A stretch of 14,177 nt of DNA from Coriobacteriales bacterium (GTDB lineage Bacteria; Actinomycetota; Coriobacteriia; Coriobacteriales; UBA8131): contig JAITTM010000214.1 of the NCBI GenBank assembly GCA_031286975.1, positions 1 through 14,177 on the forward strand, in the 5' to 3' direction. Position 1 is the first letter of the stretch. Each line of letters starts with the position of its first letter. Under the pieces are notes generated by a model. That model ran no database searches. It worked only from the letters and a program-made list of their open reading frames with translations, and had not been told where the DNA came from. Below, in pieces: positions 6,962 through 14,177 of this stretch. The position numbers and the translations under genes are program-made.

Positions 6962-7891
6962 GTGAAAAAGAGATTCGCTTCAATCATCGGTCTGGCAGTA
7001 TCAGCGGTGCTTCTGGCAGGAGGGCTCGTTGGCTGTGGAGCCCCCAGCAACGGCGCAGGCGGCGGCTCGGATGCCTCGGGCAGCGCAGGCAACGAGGCAA
7101 CGCGGGCAACCACCGGCACCATCAACCTGGTAACCCGCGAGAGCGGCTCGGGCACGCGCAGCGCCTTTGTCGAGCTCTTTGAGGTGCAGATCGCCAACGC
7201 CGAGGGCAAGAAGGTCGATGCCATCGACACCAGCGCCGTCGAGACCAACTCCACCGCGGTCATGCTCTCGACCATCAAGGACGACCCGCGCGGCATCGGG
7301 TATATCTCGCTTGGCTCCCTGAACAGTGACGTGACCGCCCTGAGCATCGACGGCATTGCGGCAACCACCGATAACGTCAAAAGCGGTAGCTACACGGTCA
7401 AGCGTCCCTTCAATATCGCAACTACCAATAACGTAAGCGTGGCGACGCAGGACTTTATCAACTTCATCTTCAGTGCCGAGGGCCAGCAGATCGTCAACGA
7501 CGACCACTACATCGCAATCGATGAGAACGCTGCCAGGTTCGCGAGCAATGCTGCCACCGGCGAGGTCATCATCGCCGGCTCATCCTCGGTCTCGCCGGTC
7601 ATGGAGCTGCTCATCGAGGGCTACAAGAGCGCCAACCCCAACGTCAAGGTGACGCTGCAAACCAGCGACTCCTCAACCGGTATGTCTCAGGCTCTCGATG
7701 GTGTGTGCGATATCGGCATGGCCTCTCGCGACCTCAAGGATTCTGAGACCTCCGCCGGCTTGACCTCCCAGACCATCGCCATCGACGGCATCGCGGTTAT
7801 CGTCAACAACAACAACTCCCACAGCGGTTTAAGCAAAGAGCAGGTCGCCCAGATCTTCCTCGGCCAGATAACCGACTGGTCTGCGCTCTAG
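6962..7891 (+). CDS. pstS: Phosphate-binding lipoprotein PstS, circularly permuted
   Basis: Extracellular phosphate-binding subunit of the Pst importer, 309 residues. The start is GTG at 6962, with AGGAG six bases upstream and a lipobox LVGC (Cys25) after a short hydrophobic core. A Gly/Ser/Ala linker (26-50) follows. Residues 52-187 correspond to the usual C-terminal half of PstS: TRESGSGTR with R59, S63, G64 and T65 as phosphate ligands, then GIGYISLGSL, then DFINFIFSAEGQQIV. Residues 201-309 correspond to the usual N-terminal half: GSSSVSPVMELL, TSDSSTG, CDIGMASR (D250), IDGIAVIVN and IFLGQITDW. The protein stops exactly where normal PstS would continue into the R-x3-SGT segment. All expected ligand groups are present, so it should bind phosphate. 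It leads the pst operon, three bases before pstC. Confidence 0.92.
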   Translation: MKKRFASIIGLAVSAVLLAGGLVGCGAPSNGAGGGSDASGSAGNEATRATTGTINLVTRESGSGTRSAFVELFEVQIANAEGKKVDAIDTSAVETNSTAVMLSTIKDDPRGIGYISLGSLNSDVTALSIDGIAATTDNVKSGSYTVKRPFNIATTNNVSVATQDFINFIFSAEGQQIVNDDHYIAIDENAARFASNAATGEVIIAGSSSVSPVMELLIEGYKSANPNVKVTLQTSDSSTGMSQALDGVCDIGMASRDLKDSETSAGLTSQTIAIDGIAVIVNNNNSHSGLSKEQVAQIFLGQITDWSAL

Positions 7892-7894
7892 GCC

Positions 7895-8791
7895 ATGGCA
7901 GCACGTATGGCAGCGGATAAGACCGCGCGCAAAAAGCACACGCAGGCGCTCCGTGAAAACGTGGCGCATGTGCTTTTTGCGTTAGCGGCGTGCATCTGCA
8001 TCCTGGCGGTCGCCCTGATCTGCCTGTTTTTGCTCATCAACGGCATCCCTGCAATGGCAGAGATCGGGCTGCCCGAATTTCTCTTCTCCACAACCTGGCG
8101 CCCTACCGCTGATCAGTTTGGTGTGCTGACCATGATTATCGGCAGCCTGTATGTTACGGCGGGAGCCATCATCTTGGGCGTGCCACTGGGCTTGCTCTGC
8201 GCGCTTTTTCTCTCGCGCTTTGCCTCACGCAGGGTGGCGCGGCTGATCCGCCCCGGTGTCGAACTGCTGGCGGGCATTCCCTCGATCGTGTACGGCTTCT
8301 TTGGGCTGGTGGTGCTGGTGCCCATCATCCGCAACAGCTTTGACGTGCAAGGGATGTCGATCCTCACGGCGGCCATCATCTTAGGCGTGATGATACTGCC
8401 TACCATCATCACGGTGTCGCAGGCGGCGCTCGATGCCGTGCCCGAGCACTACTACGAGGGTGCCTTGGCCTTGGGAGCAAACCACGAGCGCTGCGTCTTT
8501 CGCATCGTTTTGCCCGCGGCGCTCTCGGGGATCATGGCGGCCGTCATCTTAGGCGTTGGCCGCGCCATCGGCGAGACAATGGCCGTGGTGATGATCATCG
8601 GTAACCAGGCGCGCATTCCCGCAAGCATCCTCGACGGTGCCCGCACCCTCACCGGCAATATCGTCCTGGAGATGGGCTACGCGGCTGACCTCCACCGAGG
8701 TGCCCTGATCGCCACCGCCGTTGTGCTCTTCGTCTTCATCCTGATCATTAACCTGCTCTTCTCCGTGCTCAAAAGAAGGGCGCGACTATGA
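7895..8791 (+). CDS. pstC: Phosphate ABC transporter permease PstC
   Basis: A 298-residue inner-membrane subunit that, with PstA, forms the phosphate channel. It has a basic cytoplasmic N-terminus, a first helix near 27-52, a periplasm-facing segment, then five further helices. The typical PstC features are [16 protein letters not shown] (about 124-139) and the ATPase-coupling EAA loop (ALDAVPEHYYEGALALGA, about 177-194), with RIVLPAALSGI following. The ATG at 7895 is three bases after the pstS stop and in the same reading frame as pstS. No clear ribosome binding site precedes it, so termination-reinitiation from pstS is likely. A second in-frame ATG lies at 7907. The gene overlaps pstA by four bases. 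Confidence 0.95.
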   Translation: MAARMAADKTARKKHTQALRENVAHVLFALAACICILAVALICLFLLINGIPAMAEIGLPEFLFSTTWRPTADQFGVLTMIIGSLYVTAGAIILGVPLGLLCALFLSRFASRRVARLIRPGVELLAGIPSIVYGFFGLVVLVPIIRNSFDVQGMSILTAAIILGVMILPTIITVSQAALDAVPEHYYEGALALGANHERCVFRIVLPAALSGIMAAVILGVGRAIGETMAVVMIIGNQARIPASILDGARTLTGNIVLEMGYAADLHRGALIATAVVLFVFILIINLLFSVLKRRARL

Positions 8792-9669
8792 ACGACAAGA
8801 TTACCAAGCAAGCGGGGGGCGAGGCCAGATACCGGCACCGCTCTCGGATTCACTCCCTGGTGCTTCGCGGCCTGGTCTACCTCGGGGCGGCTGTCACGGT
8901 GGGTGTGCTGCTCTTCATCGTTGGTTACATTCTAGCGATGGGTGTCCCCCACATCAGCCTCGACCTCTTCGAGCTGACCTACACCCCTTATAACGTCTCC
9001 TTGATGCCAGCGCTGATTAACACCCTGCTGATGACCGCGCTTTCTTTGGCGCTGGCGCTGCCGCTTGGCTTGGGCGCGGCAATCTATCTGGTTGAATACA
9101 CAGGGCGGGGCAACAAGCTGGTGGGCATCGTGCGCATCACCGCCGAGACGCTGACCGGCATTCCCTCGATTGTCTACGGACTGTTTGGGCTCCTCTTCTT
9201 TGTTACGGCATTGGGTTGGCGCATCAGCCTGCTGGCGGGGTCGTTTACGCTGGCGATCATGATACTGCCCATCATCATGCGCACCACCGAGGAAGCCCTG
9301 AAGGCGGTGCCGGATGCCTACCGCGAGGGCAGCTTTGGCCTTGGCTCCGGGCGCCTGCGCACGGTCTTTTTGATCCTGCTACCCTCGGCGATGCCGGGTA
9401 TCTTGGCGGGCGTCATCCTCGGTATTGGCAGAATCGTTGGCGAGAGTGCCGCCCTGATCTTTACCGCGGGCACCGTTGCTGAGCTCCCCGGTAGTGTCTT
9501 CGATTCAGCACGGACACTGAGCGTGCATATGTATGTATTGGCAAGCGAAGGCTTGCATATTGATAAGACCTACGCGACAGCCGTTGTTTTGCTGGTCATC
9601 GTCTTGCTGATCAACACACTCTCGGCTCTGGTCGCTCGCCGATTGACGAAGGGAAAGACCGATGACTGA
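8788..9669 (+). CDS. pstA: Phosphate ABC transporter permease PstA
   Basis: A 293-residue permease partner of PstC. It has six predicted helices, starting near residue 27. It repeats the Pst signature [18 protein letters not shown] and the EAA coupling loop ([19 protein letters not shown]) followed by [10 protein letters not shown]. The helix containing [17 protein letters not shown] is characteristic of PstA/PstC. The ATG at 8788 overlaps the pstC stop as ATGA, with AAGAAGGG a few bases upstream, indicating coupled translation. The 3' end overlaps pstB by eight bases. Confidence 0.95.
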   Translation: MNDKITKQAGGEARYRHRSRIHSLVLRGLVYLGAAVTVGVLLFIVGYILAMGVPHISLDLFELTYTPYNVSLMPALINTLLMTALSLALALPLGLGAAIYLVEYTGRGNKLVGIVRITAETLTGIPSIVYGLFGLLFFVTALGWRISLLAGSFTLAIMILPIIMRTTEEALKAVPDAYREGSFGLGSGRLRTVFLILLPSAMPGILAGVILGIGRIVGESAALIFTAGTVAELPGSVFDSARTLSVHMYVLASEGLHIDKTYATAVVLLVIVLLINTLSALVARRLTKGKTDD

Positions 9670-10453
9670 GGCTACCGTGGCAGTGCCGCAAACCTCCGTG
9701 CCAAGCAAGCTGTGCGTTCAGAACCTCAACCTTTTTTACGACGACTTTCAGGCACTCTATAACGTGAACCTGGATATCCTGAGCAACGAGATCACCGCCT
9801 TTATCGGTCCTTCGGGCTGCGGCAAGTCCACGCTGATCAAGACCCTCAACCGGATGAACGACCTGGTTGAGGGCTGCCGCATCACGGGCAAGGTGCGGCT
9901 CGATGGCGAGGATATCTTCTCCCGTGAGATGGACGTCAACCTTTTGCGCAAGAGGGTGGGCATGGTCTTTCAGAAGCCTAATCCTTTTCCGATGAGCGTC
10001 TATGACAACATCGCCTTTGGCCCCCGAACGCATGGCATTAAGCGAAAGGCCGAGCTTGACCAGATTGTCGAGCGCTCGCTGAGGGACGCCGCCCTGTTCG
10101 ACGAGATGAAAGATCGGCTCAAGCGCAACGCCCTGGGCCTCTCTGGCGGACAGCAGCAACGACTCTGCATCGCCCGCGCACTGGCAGTTGAGCCGGAGAT
10201 CCTGTTGATGGACGAGCCTACCTCGGCCCTCGACCCGATATCGACCGGCAAGATCGAGGATCTGGCCATCAACCTCAAAAGTCGCTACACCATCGTCATC
10301 GTCACCCACAACATGCAGCAGGCCGTGCGCATATCTGACAAGACTGCCTTCTTTTTGCTGGGCGAGATGGTCGAGTTCGCAAAAACCGACAAGCTGTTCT
10401 CGCTGCCTGAAGACAAGCGCACTGAGGACTACATCACAGGAAGGTTTGGATAA
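9662..10453 (+). CDS. pstB: Phosphate ABC transporter ATP-binding protein PstB
   Basis: A 263-residue cytoplasmic ATPase that energises phosphate import. Motifs: Walker [10 protein letters not shown] (49-57), Q-loop Q104 in [19 protein letters not shown] (a PstB hallmark), signature LSGGQQQR (160-167), Walker B ILLMDE (180-185), the D-loop SALDPIST and the switch histidine H216 in VTHNMQQA. The C-terminus, with [10 protein letters not shown], is the standard PstB ending. Length is normal for the family. The ATG at 9662 overlaps the end of pstA, with a GAAGGGAAAG purine tract upstream. Confidence 0.97.
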   Translation: MTEATVAVPQTSVPSKLCVQNLNLFYDDFQALYNVNLDILSNEITAFIGPSGCGKSTLIKTLNRMNDLVEGCRITGKVRLDGEDIFSREMDVNLLRKRVGMVFQKPNPFPMSVYDNIAFGPRTHGIKRKAELDQIVERSLRDAALFDEMKDRLKRNALGLSGGQQQRLCIARALAVEPEILLMDEPTSALDPISTGKIEDLAINLKSRYTIVIVTHNMQQAVRISDKTAFFLLGEMVEFAKTDKLFSLPEDKRTEDYITGRFG

Positions 10454-10455
10454 CG

Positions 10456-11118
10456 ATGAGCCCACGACAGCATTTTGACGAGCAACTACGACAGCTGAAC
10501 CAGGAGCTACGCAAGATGGCCGCCTTGATTGAGCGCTCGCTGAAGGGTGCCGCCTTTGCCTTGGCAAAAAACGACCGGAACAAGGCGCGGCGTGTGATCG
10601 AATCTGACGAGCAAATCAACCGCAAGGAGCGCGACATCGAGACCCTCTGCATCAAACTCCTGCTGCAGCAGCAGCCAGTGGCCCGGGATCTGCGCGCTAT
10701 CTCCGCCGCATTGAAGATGATCACCGATATGGAACGGATCGGCGATCAGACCGCGGATATCTGCGAAATCGTGCTGATGGTCAACAGCCCGCTCGACGAT
10801 GGCGATGCGGGCCACCTGCCGCAGCTCGCTGAGGCAACAACTGGGCTGGTAAGCGGAGCTATCAGCGCCCTTATCGAGGGCGACCTGCAGCTGGCACATG
10901 CGGTCATCGAGGGTGACGACAAAGTCGATCATCTGTTCATGACCGTGCGCTCGGAGCTGATCGAACTTATCCAAAAAGGCGAATACGACAGCGAGACGGC
11001 TATCGACCGCCTGATGATAGCCAAATACTTTGAGCGAATTGGCGACCACGCACAAAACATCGCAGAATGGGTAGAATACTCCCTGACAGGTTATTACAAA
11101 GGTGAGGTACTCGGCTAA
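10456..11118 (+). CDS. phoU: Phosphate signalling regulator PhoU
   Basis: A 220-residue cytoplasmic all-helical protein. PhoU family members couple the Pst transporter to the phosphate-sensing kinase and hold the regulon off when phosphate is plentiful. It has the two-fold PhoU repeat, each half carrying the metal-binding type motif: MERIGDQTADI (about residues 91-101) and FERIGDHAQNIAEW (about 194-207). The N-terminus also matches the family start (F-D-x-x-L-x-x-L-N-x-x-L-x-x-M). The ATG lies two bases after the pstB stop. The stop codon TAA shares its last base with the next gene's ATG. Placement directly between transporter and two-component genes fits the signalling role. Confidence 0.95.
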   Translation: MSPRQHFDEQLRQLNQELRKMAALIERSLKGAAFALAKNDRNKARRVIESDEQINRKERDIETLCIKLLLQQQPVARDLRAISAALKMITDMERIGDQTADICEIVLMVNSPLDDGDAGHLPQLAEATTGLVSGAISALIEGDLQLAHAVIEGDDKVDHLFMTVRSELIELIQKGEYDSETAIDRLMIAKYFERIGDHAQNIAEWVEYSLTGYYKGEVLG

Positions 11119-11822
11119 TGATCTATTATGTTGAGGACGACGAGAATATCCGCAATCTTGCGGTCTATGCCTTGGAGCAGGCCGGACTTCAGGTCAGGGG
11201 TTTTGAGCGCGCTTCTCAACTTTATAAAGCCAACGCCGAGCTGCTCCCCGAGCTCTTCTTGCTGGACATCATGCTGCCCGAGGAGGACGGCATAGCGATA
11301 CTGAAGCAGCTGCGTGCGCAACCGGCGACGGCGCTTATCCCCGTGATGATGATCACCGCCAAGAGTGCCGAGTATGACGTGGTTTTAGGTCTGGACAGCG
11401 GCGCGGACGATTATCTCACCAAGCCTTTTGGCATGATGGAGCTGGTTTCGCGGGTGAATGCCCTGCTCAGACGGGGGGCGGCGGCGGGAGCCACCCCCTC
11501 GCCAACACAGAGCGCACAGAAAGACGAGGCTGTGCACGTTGGCCCGGTTGCGCTGATCCCAAACCGTCGTCAGGTGCTTGTTGGGCAACAGGCAGTATCT
11601 TTGACCTTCAAGGAGTTCGAGCTGCTGCGCTTTTTGATGGAGAACGTCAATCTGGTCTTTACCCGCGACCACCTGCTGGAGTCGATCTGGGGATGGGACT
11701 TTGGGGTCAATTCCCGCACGGTTGACGTACATATCCAAACACTCCGGCAAAAATTGGGAGAAGGAGCGAGCATCATCCAGACCGTGCGCGGTGTGGGCTA
11801 TCGGGTGAGCGATGACACGTAG
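11118..11822 (+). CDS. phoP: Phosphate-response regulator, OmpR/PhoB family
   Basis: A 234-residue response regulator. The receiver domain (1-115) has the acidic pair D7-D8, phospho-acceptor D50 in LLDIMLP, T80, Y99 and K102 in TKPF. An Ala/Pro/Thr-rich linker follows (about 117-133). The C-terminal winged helix (about 137-231) has LTFKEFELLRFL, the recognition-helix region SRTVDVHIQTLRQKL, and the wing VRGVGYRV. It should bind direct repeats as a dimer once phosphorylated by the kinase encoded next. Gram-positive homologues are named PhoP, PhoB or RegX3; the symbol here follows context with pst and phoU. Translation overlaps phoU by one base, with AAAGGTGAGG ten bases upstream. Confidence 0.88.
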   Translation: MIYYVEDDENIRNLAVYALEQAGLQVRGFERASQLYKANAELLPELFLLDIMLPEEDGIAILKQLRAQPATALIPVMMITAKSAEYDVVLGLDSGADDYLTKPFGMMELVSRVNALLRRGAAAGATPSPTQSAQKDEAVHVGPVALIPNRRQVLVGQQAVSLTFKEFELLRFLMENVNLVFTRDHLLESIWGWDFGVNSRTVDVHIQTLRQKLGEGASIIQTVRGVGYRVSDDT

Positions 11823-11894
11823 AAGGACATCGATTGCGCCCAAATGCGCTCAGATCGCGCTTGCATATTCGCGGGACAAGGGGACGGAGCAGTC

Positions 11895-13367
11895 ATGACT
11901 TCATTGAGTAAGCGTATCTTCTGGGCGGTGTTCTCCGTCACCTTGGCCTTTGTGCTGGCGGGCTTTGGCTTTGCATACTGGGCGCTGACCGACACGCTGC
12001 AACGCGAATCGGCCCAAGCCCTTGCGGACGACACTCATCTGCTCAAACAGGCTCTCGAAGCCGATGAGGGTGCGTTTGCTGCACCCGCCAGCGGCGGTGA
12101 CGTGGGCGCGGGCGCGGGCGATGCGGGCGCACCTACCAGCGGCACCAGTGACAACGCCGTCGTCGCCAGCAGCAGGCTCGCACCCGCCAGCACTATCGCA
12201 GCACTGGGCCTCGGTACTGCTAACGTCCGCGTCACCCAGATCGCCCCCAACGGCTCCGTGCTCTATGACAGCCGCGGCGCGCAAGAAAACCACAGCGACC
12301 GCCCCGAGGTCATCGCGGCGCTGAGCGCGGGCGAAGGGAGCGCCACCCGCTATTCAGAGACACTGGGCGAGGTAAGCCTCTACCACGCCCTGAAGCTCAG
12401 CGACGGCAGCGTCCTGCGTCTGGCCACCACCCAAAACCATATGCTCCAGATCCTCAACGCGCTCTATCTGCCGGCGCTCTGCATCGTCCTGCTGATGATT
12501 GCGGTTGCCCTGGTCGTCGCCCGCCAGCTGGCGCGACGGCTGGCGGCTCCCCTGTTGACGCTCAACCTCGATGCCCCGCTCGATAACCGGGTCTACGAGG
12601 AGCTGGATCCCCTGCTGCAACGGATGGAGGCCCAGCGCCAGGCAATCGCTGCGCAGGTTGAAGAGGCCGCGCGCGCGCGCCGCGAGTTGACCGCGAATGT
12701 CTCCCACGAGCTCAAGACGCCCCTGACGGTGATCTCCGGCTACGCCGAGCTGATGAAGACCGGGCAGGTGGCAGCCAGCGACGTCCCGTATTTCTCCGAT
12801 CTGATCTACACCGAGGCTCGCCATCTGCAACAGCTGGTTGAGGATGTGCTGGTGCTGGCGCAGCTCGATGAGCTTGGCGCGAGCGCAGCAGCAAACACCG
12901 CGGAGAAGGTCGAGCTCGTCGATCTTCGCGCACTCGCCTCAGACTGCATCGACCGCCTGGCTCCCTTTGCCGACCAGCACAACATCCGTTTTCACCTGGA
13001 GGCTACAGGCGATGCGCAGGTCTTTGGAACGCGCCCCACCCTGGAGAGCATGCTTTACAACCTCTGCGAGAACGCCATTCGCTACAACACCGAGGGCGGC
13101 TCAGTGACCGTGACCCTCATCAGCACTGACACCGCGACTGAGCTGCGCGTCACTGATACCGGCATTGGCATCGCGGCGGAGGATCAGGAGCGGATATTTG
13201 AGCGCTTCTATCGTGTGGATAAGACCCACTCGCGGCAAACCGGCGGTACGGGGCTAGGGCTGGCCATCGTCAAGCACGGCGCACTGCTCCACGGTGCCGA
13301 CCTTCAGTTGCTCAGCTCCCCCGGTGCCGGCACCAGCGTGACCGTCAGCTTTCCCAAGGCGGGATGA
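11895..13367 (+). CDS. phoR: Phosphate-sensing histidine kinase PhoR
   Basis: A 490-residue membrane histidine kinase, cognate partner of the regulator just upstream. Helix 1 spans about 7-30. An extracytoplasmic sensor spans about 31-188, its second half matching the Gram-positive PhoR sensor style (LYDSRGAQENHSDRPEV, then RYSETLG). Helix 2 spans about 189-209, followed by a short HAMP-like linker. The H-box NVSHELKTPLTV has phospho-acceptor H271. The ATP-binding domain carries the N-box LCENAIRYN (N393), G1 DTGIGI (D421), the F-box ERFYRVDKTHS and G2 GGTGLGLAIVKH. I chose the ATG at 11895 because GGAG precedes it. The in-frame ATG at 11844 would add 17 non-hydrophobic residues before helix 1. 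The sensor has an Ala/Gly-rich insertion near residues 62-95. It lies 72 bases after the regulator, the widest gap in this operon. Confidence 0.92.
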   Translation: MTSLSKRIFWAVFSVTLAFVLAGFGFAYWALTDTLQRESAQALADDTHLLKQALEADEGAFAAPASGGDVGAGAGDAGAPTSGTSDNAVVASSRLAPASTIAALGLGTANVRVTQIAPNGSVLYDSRGAQENHSDRPEVIAALSAGEGSATRYSETLGEVSLYHALKLSDGSVLRLATTQNHMLQILNALYLPALCIVLLMIAVALVVARQLARRLAAPLLTLNLDAPLDNRVYEELDPLLQRMEAQRQAIAAQVEEAARARRELTANVSHELKTPLTVISGYAELMKTGQVAASDVPYFSDLIYTEARHLQQLVEDVLVLAQLDELGASAAANTAEKVELVDLRALASDCIDRLAPFADQHNIRFHLEATGDAQVFGTRPTLESMLYNLCENAIRYNTEGGSVTVTLISTDTATELRVTDTGIGIAAEDQERIFERFYRVDKTHSRQTGGTGLGLAIVKHGALLHGADLQLLSSPGAGTSVTVSFPKAG

Positions 13368-13391
13368 GCCCGTGAAGACAGGAGGTGCGTC

Positions 13392-13724
13392 GTGTGGATT
13401 TTTGTTGTAGTTTTTGCGGCCTTGTTGATTGTTTTGGGCATCGCGCTGCTCTTTGGTAAGGGCGCGTGGCTGATTGCCGGCTACAACACAGCGTCAAAAG
13501 AGGAGAAGGCCCGGATCGACACAGAAAAGCTGTGCCGTTCTATGGGAGTGTTGCTGCTTGTTGTGAGCGCGGCAACGGTGTTGATGGCCTACGGAATCCA
13601 TCAGGCAGAAATCGGGGTACTTTCTGAAGATGAGGTGCTGCCGTATGTTGCACCGCTCTTTGTCGTAACCGTTATCGGGGTGTTTGCCGAGATGCGCTAC
13701 ATAAGGAGACACTGTCAAAAGTAG
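13392..13724 (+). CDS. Small membrane protein, DUF3784-like
   Basis: A 110-residue protein with three predicted helices: about 2-20, 50-66 and 85-101. The stretch GKGAWLIAGYNTASKEEKARID (about 23-44) followed by LCRSMG matches the DUF3784 family as I recall it; the function is unknown. The GTG start at 13392 is supported by a very strong AGGAGGTG at 13380-13387. It begins 24 bases after phoR, so it may be a distal member of the pst-pho transcript, though nothing links DUF3784 proteins to phosphate. Length is normal for the family, so it appears intact. Confidence 0.8.
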   Translation: MWIFVVVFAALLIVLGIALLFGKGAWLIAGYNTASKEEKARIDTEKLCRSMGVLLLVVSAATVLMAYGIHQAEIGVLSEDEVLPYVAPLFVVTVIGVFAEMRYIRRHCQK

Positions 13725-14038
13725 CGTATGCCGCCGTATTCTGCGGCAGGCTTGATGAATATCTGCGTCCCTACCGCACCGAGGTACAGCTATACAAATC
13801 GCTGTGCGCGCTGAAAAGAAGCATCGACCCGAAAGTTATCACGGGATCGCAGCGTGAAGCACTTCAAAAACTGCGCTGCATCACAGCCAACCTCGAAGGC
13901 CGTTTCTCCAAAACATACGGCATGGAGATAGACGATGGGCGCACGGTATTTAACGAGTGCGTATTTCGCCTCGTGCCGGGAGAGGACGAGCCGAGCGTAT
14001 GTCTGATGAGGGATTGGACATACCTGCCTACAGCGTGA
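13712..14038 (+). CDS. Hypothetical protein, no standard start codon
   Basis: The frame from 13634 to the TGA at 14036-14038 is open but contains no ATG, GTG or TTG until an internal ATG at 13922. The translation looks protein-like: GRLDEYLRPYRTEVQLYKSL, later REALQKLRCITANLEGRFSK, then RTVFNECVFRLVPGEDEPS and MRDWTYLPTA at the end. The best candidate initiator is CTG at 13712, after AAGGAG at 13703-13708, but the spacing of three bases is short. It overlaps the end of the DUF3784-like gene by 13 bases in the -1 frame. Codon use includes ATA, AGA and AGG and is less GC-biased than the pst genes. Alternatives are a 5'-truncated pseudogene or translation by frameshift or reinitiation. I do not recognise the family. 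Confidence 0.4.
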   Translation: MSKVAYAAVFCGRLDEYLRPYRTEVQLYKSLCALKRSIDPKVITGSQREALQKLRCITANLEGRFSKTYGMEIDDGRTVFNECVFRLVPGEDEPSVCLMRDWTYLPTA

Positions 14039-14091
14039 CAGGAAGATGTATTTGAATTAAATCCCCACTTGCAAATCTGACCTGATAGACT

Positions 14092-14128
14092 TGCCCGGGC
14101 ATCAGCTTCTTACTGGCTGTCGTATAAT
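14092..14128 (+). promoter_or_regulatory. Possible leaderless promoter with upstream palindrome
   Basis: TATAAT (14123-14128) is a perfect -10 and ends seven bases before the ATG at 14136, so transcription would begin at or next to the start codon. This is the layout of leaderless mRNAs, which are common in Actinomycetota. A perfect 10-bp palindrome TGCCCGGGCA lies at 14092-14101, close to the -35 position, and could be an operator. No good -35 hexamer is seen. Confidence 0.4.
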
Positions 14129-14135
14129 CCACCTA

Positions 14136-14177
14136 ATGACATATTCCCGAAAGACCGGCCTGGCAGGCGGCGATGTT
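14136..14177 (+). CDS. Start of a gene cut by the window end
   Basis: An open frame begins with ATG at 14136 and runs 14 codons (MTYSRKTGLAGGDV) to the last base. No ribosome binding site precedes it; instead a consensus -10 stands seven bases upstream, consistent with leaderless expression. Too little is visible to name a product. Confidence 0.3.
   Translation, partial: MTYSRKTGLAGGDV

Noticed and set aside
9611..10567. A minus-strand open frame of 318 codons opposite pstB
   Set aside because: pstB on the other strand has every expected motif and operon spacing; this is a shadow frame.
11844..11894. Upstream ATG as the phoR start
   Set aside because: It would add 17 polar residues before the first membrane helix and lacks a well-spaced ribosome binding site, whereas the ATG at 11895 has GGAG just upstream.
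13713..13726. Programmed -1 frameshift at the end of the DUF3784-like gene
   Set aside because: The CAAAAG stretch is not a good X-XXY-YYZ slippery heptamer and no downstream stem is evident. It is kept only as one explanation for the startless frame.
1..14177. CRISPR arrays, tRNA or rRNA genes, transposases, phage genes
   Set aside because: No regularly spaced identical repeats, cloverleaf-like sequences, rRNA segments or transposase/integrase motifs were seen. The only repeats are inside genes or are short regulatory-type repeats.

Overview
The window looks like a chromosomal segment of a high-GC Gram-positive bacterium. The evidence is an LPXTG-type sortase substrate, a lipoprotein-anchored phosphate-binding protein, a Gram-positive-style PhoR sensor kinase and a DUF3784-like small membrane protein. 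The protein flavour suggests Actinomycetota of the Coriobacteriia type, but that is an inference from style, not a search result.

Left part (minus strand, about 14-5930): three genes transcribed right to left. First is a large secreted, cell-wall-anchored glycine-rich protein (5930-3285). It has a signal peptide, about 14 degenerate repeats of 30-45 residues, a small beta-rich domain and an LPQTG anchor. Next is a two-module FtsX-type ABC permease (3202-797), and then its MacB/LolD-type ATPase (787-14), whose ribosome binding site overlaps the permease stop. The permease and ATPase form an export or lipid/peptide-handling ABC system of unknown substrate.

Centre (5931-6961): a divergent intergenic region, then a single plus-strand gene (6217-6738) resembling the Imm-5-like putative immunity protein family, with no toxin beside it. 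Upstream of it are two adjacent 10-bp direct repeats placed 11 bp before a possible -10, the geometry of an OmpR/PhoB-family activator site. A second intergenic stretch (6739-6961) holds a hairpin and a pair of identical octamers 33 bp apart in front of pstS.

Right part (plus strand, 6962-13367): a complete, tightly packed phosphate-uptake and phosphate-sensing cluster, pstS-pstC-pstA-pstB-phoU-phoP/phoB-phoR. Junctions from pstS to the regulator are 3-nt and 2-nt gaps or short overlaps. PstS binds phosphate outside the cell, PstC and PstA form the channel, PstB powers it, PhoU links transport state to signalling, and PhoR/PhoP control the regulon. The most striking observation is that PstS is circularly permuted relative to the usual family order: the half with the R-x3-S-G-T phosphate-binding motif precedes the half that is normally N-terminal.

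Tail (13392-14177): a DUF3784-like small membrane protein, then an open frame of about 100 codons with no standard start codon, then a possible leaderless promoter (TATAAT seven bases before an ATG) starting a gene that runs off the window. No RNA genes, CRISPR arrays, insertion sequences or phage genes were seen.
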